A stretch of DNA of 64,000 bases, from the NCBI GenBank assembly GCA_020205615.1, contig CM035170.1, forward strand, positions 28,677,568 to 28,741,567, written 5' to 3'. The translations under genes and the position numbers were made by a program. Below are positions 59,510 to 64,000 of this stretch, piece by piece; position 1 is the first letter of the stretch, and every line of letters starts with the position of its first letter. The DNA comes from Panax quinquefolius (taxonomy: Eukaryota; Streptophyta; Magnoliopsida; Apiales; Araliaceae). Under the pieces are notes generated by a model. The model had not been told where the DNA came from. It searched no databases and was given only the letters and a program-made list of their open reading frames with translations.

Positions 59510-62506
59510 CACTAAAGCCAATCGTCATGGTATCTTATACTCTTCTTCTTCTCTAAGTGACGATTATCCTGTCATTGCTGGATAAGCTTTAGTTAATGGA
59601 TATGTAATGTTGTTCATGAGAGACCACTATCTCTATAGTGATTTCCCATCTTTCAATGATTCTAATAATCAAATGAAAGTGCCACAACACATGTTTAGAT
59701 CCAAGATGAGACTTAGAACTATTCCTAATTCTCAGAATGAACTTTTAATCCAAACAATCAACTTGCGTACTTCATTTATAGCTATATACTTTGTCTTTAT
59801 CACTAAACCAAAGAACTCTTTTCTTTGCTTGGAACCTTTCCAATTCATCGCACCACTACTGCTCAAGATAACGCTTTATCTTAAAGTGGATTTTCATCAT
59901 CTTAGTCTGTCTGAAAACTTGAGTCCGTTAAGCCCTCTAGTTTTAATTTAGACCCACCATGAATATGATCACATCCTTAGTGCTTGCTAAGAACTTTAAG
60001 ATGTTTTTCACCGACTCATAGTGAACTTCTCCGTAATATGACCGATCAACATCGTGTCTCGTATATTTCATTGCATACATGATTGTCACTCATGCGATCT
60101 CTCTTTTGGAGTCTGTGGGGACTATTAAGAGAGATACACTCCATAGCTCATCTACATGAGACATCTCTTGAGTTTGCCATGCTAAACGACTTTAGCATCA
60201 AATGAATATATAGCCTTGGGTTAAGTCGAGCATCCTTTTAAATCTATCTATATAGATTTGTATCCCCAATTAAGATACTCTTCCCAAACCATTCATGGAG
60301 GAATGTTTAGACAACTTTATCATTACTTGATTGTAGTATTAGTATGTCATTCTTTATCCGTAGTATATCAACATATAATATTAGGAATGTCACGACGCCC
60401 CAATCGACCCTTTTGTACACACTAGAACTCTTACCTTTTCGAATGTAACTCGGATCATCATCTTCTTACATGATGTGTACCTCATCATCATCATCCATGA
60501 TGAATCCATACCTCCTGGTATCTTTGGTACTATTCCGCATTTACGATTCGGTTGTGGTACAATAGTTCTATCTACAGGTTCCTCTTATTTGACTTATAGT
60601 GTTTTGTGGTTCTTGAACTCTTCAAGATCTATAATCCTCACACTAGCCCCTTCAATGATAAACACTTTTATCTTAGAAGGCAGCGTGTTTCGCAACAAAC
60701 ACCTTTTTGCTAAGTAGAATTATAGAACATATACCCTAAACTTACTTTAGGATGTCCCACAAATCAACACTTGTCAAATCTTGTCCCAAGCTTATCCTTT
60801 GAAACCTTTTCACATAAGTTGGACAACCACTTATCTTAACATACTTAAGATTAGGAATCCTCCATGTCCATAACTATTATGGAGTCTTGGGGCTGGATTT
60901 TGAGGTTACCTTTTCAGAGATATACAGCCCATTTCTAGACATTATCCCGTAAGGATACCGAAATGCTCGGTAAAATCATTATGGACCGCACTATGTCCAA
61001 CAAGGTACGATTTTTTCATTCGTATACATCAATCAATTATTAGTATCTGGAGGCGCCCCATTATGAGAAAAAACCATTTGAGATGATCTAGAAACTTATT
61101 GCACAAGTATTCCTTCCTTGATCTAATAAAAGAATCTTAATACTTTGCCAATTTGTTTCACTTTCAATTCTTTGAACCTTTCAAATAATTCACACTTGTA
61201 TTTTAGCAAATACACACATTCAACTCTTTGAATGATCATCTCCTTTTCTTATACTAGTTTGTTCAATTTGTAAAATATATTTTCACGTAAGTCAAGTATA
61301 CAAAATCCATTAAGTGATATTCCATTTCTATACAAAACATTATTATTATAAATAGAACAACAATTGTTCTTAATTATAATACCAAAGATTTCATTGTCCA
61401 ACAATAAAATGGAAATAATATTTTTAACAAGAACCGGAATACAATAACAACTTATCGACTTAATAGATTTTCCAGTAGGCATTGCTAAACTATAAGTTTC
61501 TATGGCTAATGCAAAGAACCTTTGCTTCATTTTCCACATATAGAATTACTTATATTTGTTTAGCTTTCTACTCTTTTGGTCCTTCATAAATCTATATTTA
61601 TGATAACCAAAGCTCGGTATCCAATACCCAAGTAGAACCTTTGACTTAAAGAAAAATTTTTTTCAATCATGAACAAAAATCGTATTATGAACCAAACTTC
61701 ACTAAGCTTCTTTGTTAGCCTCTGCAAGATGCTTCTCGCATTTTCTTTCCAAAGGTCCGAGCTTATTGCAGTGGAAGCAAACTCCTTTGCTATCCAGACG
61801 CTTTTGTTCTTATTATCCTTTGTTTTGCCTTTCTATTTACCTTCTTTGAATCGCTCTTCTTTTCGTAAGATCCTTTGGCCCCTACCAAGAAGACTTGATC
61901 TTTCTTGGTTGAAAGTGACTCTCAACATTTTCAACATGTTAAGCAAATCAACAAAGTCGATATCTAGCTTGTTCATATGAAAAATTCACAACAATTGTTG
62001 TGAAAGGAGTCCGGAGTGAGTGCAAGATCAAATCTTGGCTCAACTCTCCATCCATGACAAAACCAAATTGTCCTAATTGATCAATCAAATTGATTATGTT
62101 AAGAACTTTTTGTCTGCATTTATAAAGGCTATCGGCCATTCTAGATCGGAAGAGCTCCTTAGATATCCGATATCTATCGGTCCCCATTTTCCTCACCATC
62201 AACTACTTGATGTGCGGGAATATAGTAGGAGCATCCATAGTTTCATGCCGACGGACAAGCTCAAGCACTCATGGATGCGAGCATGATGCATCGAGCCAAT
62301 CAGGCATCATCTTGCCACTTTCTAAAAGTAGCAATCTCTTCCTCGAGGCATTGTTCGCAACCATTGCAGGATAGGCGATTAAGGACATAAGATAGCTTTT
62401 CACGACTATGAGAACTATTCTCAAATTCCTTAACCAATCCGTAGTAATTCTTGGTTTGATTAATTTAGCATCTAATATGCTTCGCAGTGATAGTAATTTT
62501 AGACAT
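59510..62506 (-). pseudogene. Copia E gag-pol, heavily decayed
   Basis: A single gag-pol polyprotein gene of a plant Ty1/copia element. On the minus strand from ATG 62506: a gag N-terminus with FRKWQDDA and RCIMLASMS; a UBN2-type gag block (61948-62202: FRSRMADSLY, DQLGQFGFVMDGELSQDL); a CCHC remnant near 61700-61780; a GAG-pre-integrase block (61249-61539: ALAIETYSLAMPTGK, CCSIYNNNVLYRNGISLNGF); the linker before RT (DRTIVPQP near 60560); the RT tail (MYAMKYTRHDVDRSYYG, about 60020-60085); and an RNase H trace (WKGSKQRKE...YIAINE, about 59780-59850). Stops and shifts occur throughout and no catalytic RT block (YVDD) was found. At 3.0 kb it is shorter than a normal 4-kb gene, so deletions are likely. 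Confidence 0.85.
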
Positions 62507-63120
62507 TGTAAAATTTCTCAGAAATGAATTTGTAATTAACAACATTTTAACATACATTCTTTTATTAATTACCAAAATAAATTAGGTCTTGTTTTAAATT
62601 GGTATCTCCCACTATTTTCTTCAAACTATATTACCCTCACTTATATAGTTCGGCAAAATCTAATTAAAGATCTGCTAGTGAGAATAAGGATCCCATTTCA
62701 AATGTATATAGCCTTGTGGTGACACAACAAACTATATATAAATAAATAGGTAGACAACTTTTGTCAATTACATCAACTATGCAACTCCTTGTATTTTGCC
62801 TCTTAGATTATTTTGATCAAGTGGTGGCACATCCGAATCAAAATTATCCAAGTTAAGTCCGACCTAGCACTCCATATATTCAAAAAGAAAAATATCATCC
62901 TTGTGGTGACACAACAAAACAATATTGTTCAATTTTCTTTATAAGCATCAAATGTGATAAATTAACATCTTAAATACTTAATACTTGCCTTGTGGTGACA
63001 CAACAAACTCATATTAAATATTTAATACTCTATTAATTTTATCACGCTGAAGGCGACGCTCGATATTCCAAATATCTTTGAACGCTTAGGACTTAATATA
63101 AAAAAATTGAGGGTTTGTTA
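62507..63120 (-). other. Copia E leader with three 20-bp repeats
   Basis: CCTTGTGGTGACACAACAAA occurs at 62712-62731, 62899-62918 and 62988-63007, identical in all three, within otherwise AT-rich DNA. No primer site was identified, so where leader meets LTR is unclear. Confidence 0.6.
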
Positions 63121-64000
63121 TTAATTTGTCTCATCTTGTTTAGCGCAAGCATGCATATATATATATATAAAATACGCTGTCATATTAATAAAACATGCGA
63201 AGCATGTTTGCATAATATATAATATATATAATATAAGCATGCACATATAGAATACTATATTCTACCCGGATTGATTATGGACTTTTATTCTAGTTTGGTT
63301 ACTAGAGAGCCACCAAGTGAACCAAAAGGTCAAACCCTAAGGGTGCAAGAATTAATATTTAAATATAACTATTACATTTAAACCCGGCTTCATTACAAAC
63401 GGGTCTTCAAGCGCTCTTGTTCCTTTTTCGATCTCTAATTCTTCAAAATTAATTCTAAATATTCCTATTACAAAACTATTTTAAAATAAATAGAAACCTT
63501 GATCGCTAAATAAGGGGAAGTACATAGAGGGAGATAGAATTTACATTAAGAAAAATTAGAGAAGACGAGGCACGCAGACCCCATTTAATAAAACCCATAC
63601 ATTCATGCATCCAACTAAAATAAAATCCAATCACATCGTCAATAAATTCATAATCAATCCCATTTATTATCATACACATCACCATATGCATCAATAAATA
63701 ACATTCATCTCATGAATAATAAACATTTAATATATATATTGATATCATTTAATGGGCAAATTTAGTTAGTATAAAATCTAATTTTGAATCAAAATAAACT
63801 CCTTTATTTTAATCCAAATTTAAATCAAAATAAAACTATTTTATTTTAATTTATCCAATTTTGAATAAAATAAACTATTTTATTTTAAACAAAATCTTTA
63901 ATCAAAATAAACTCCTTTATTTTAATTAATTATGGAATCCAATTCCATGTAAAAAAATCTTTAATTAAAATAAACTCTTTTATTTTAATTAATTATGGAA
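63121..64000. other. AT-rich non-coding end of window
   Basis: It contains a short TATATA run at 63155-63168, an inverted repeat around AACATGCGAAGCATGTTT (63191-63208), and no supported gene. It could be the start of copia E's 5' LTR or leader, but no match to the 57622-59497 LTR was seen. Confidence 0.5.
63780..64000. repeat. Degenerate repeat AAAATAAACTCCTTTATTTTAAT
   Basis: Six to seven copies of TCAAAATAAACTCCTTTATT/TTAAT spaced 30-60 bp apart. Each is itself an imperfect hairpin (AAAATAAA...TTTATTTT). The last two share TTAATTAATTATGGAA. The array runs off the window. Confidence 0.8.

Noticed and set aside
59607..60717. Plus-strand ORFs of 80-114 codons
   Set aside because: They are antisense to the decayed copia E RT/RNase H region on the minus strand.

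Overview
This window is plant nuclear DNA, probably from a eudicot. It is AT-rich and lacks any host gene I can support. It holds Ty3/gypsy elements of Tekay/Del chromovirus type, Sirevirus-like and other Ty1/copia elements, and a CACTA transposon end. Initiator-Met-tRNA primer sites, TG...CA LTRs with 5-bp target duplications, and TTAGGGTTT telobox motifs are all plant-typical. I saw no rRNA, tRNA or CRISPR.

The window is a nest of transposons inside transposons. LEFT (1-19006): minus-strand gypsy 'A' (LTR 16460-19006, gag 15014-16138, pol 13193-15000) is cut in RNase H by a minus-strand Sirevirus-like element (LTR 7332-13192). That LTR is split by a solo LTR of the A family (8156-11029, TSD ATGAC). 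The Sirevirus internal region is cut by a CACTA-type end at 6859. The sequence left of it holds a 4.6-kb solo LTR (449-5024, TSD TTCAC) with eleven telobox motifs.

CENTRE (19007-54175): an older minus-strand chromovirus 'B' is spread over 35 kb. Its 3' LTR is split by a complete 12.1-kb Sirevirus-like element (21458-33605, TSD TTCTT) carrying a long extra ORF. Its pol is split by gypsy 'X' (35843-54039, TSD ACTAC). X is itself split inside a 57-bp minisatellite by gypsy 'Y' (41851-50953, TSD CGTGA). At first sight this is a tandem array of four LTRs, but LTR pairing (1 with 4, 2 with 3) and the two TSDs show one element inside another. X and Y lack RT, RNase H and integrase. X keeps gag and a protease remnant. 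Y has an acidic coiled-coil ORF where gag should be.

RIGHT (54176-64000): a further nest of LTR-like DNA, a diverged Sirevirus LTR fragment, and a minus-strand copia element 'E' whose 5' end lies beyond the window.

Every pol or gag gene here is broken by stops, frameshifts or insertions. Non-autonomous X and Y would depend on proteins from an intact relative of A, since they share leader, protease and LTR ends with it. The most unusual items are the X/Y pair, with a pol-to-leader junction at a short shared sequence and a minisatellite that seems to have grown from an LTR motif, and the Sirevirus element with a 949-codon extra reading frame and dozens of TCGTAG-type motifs.
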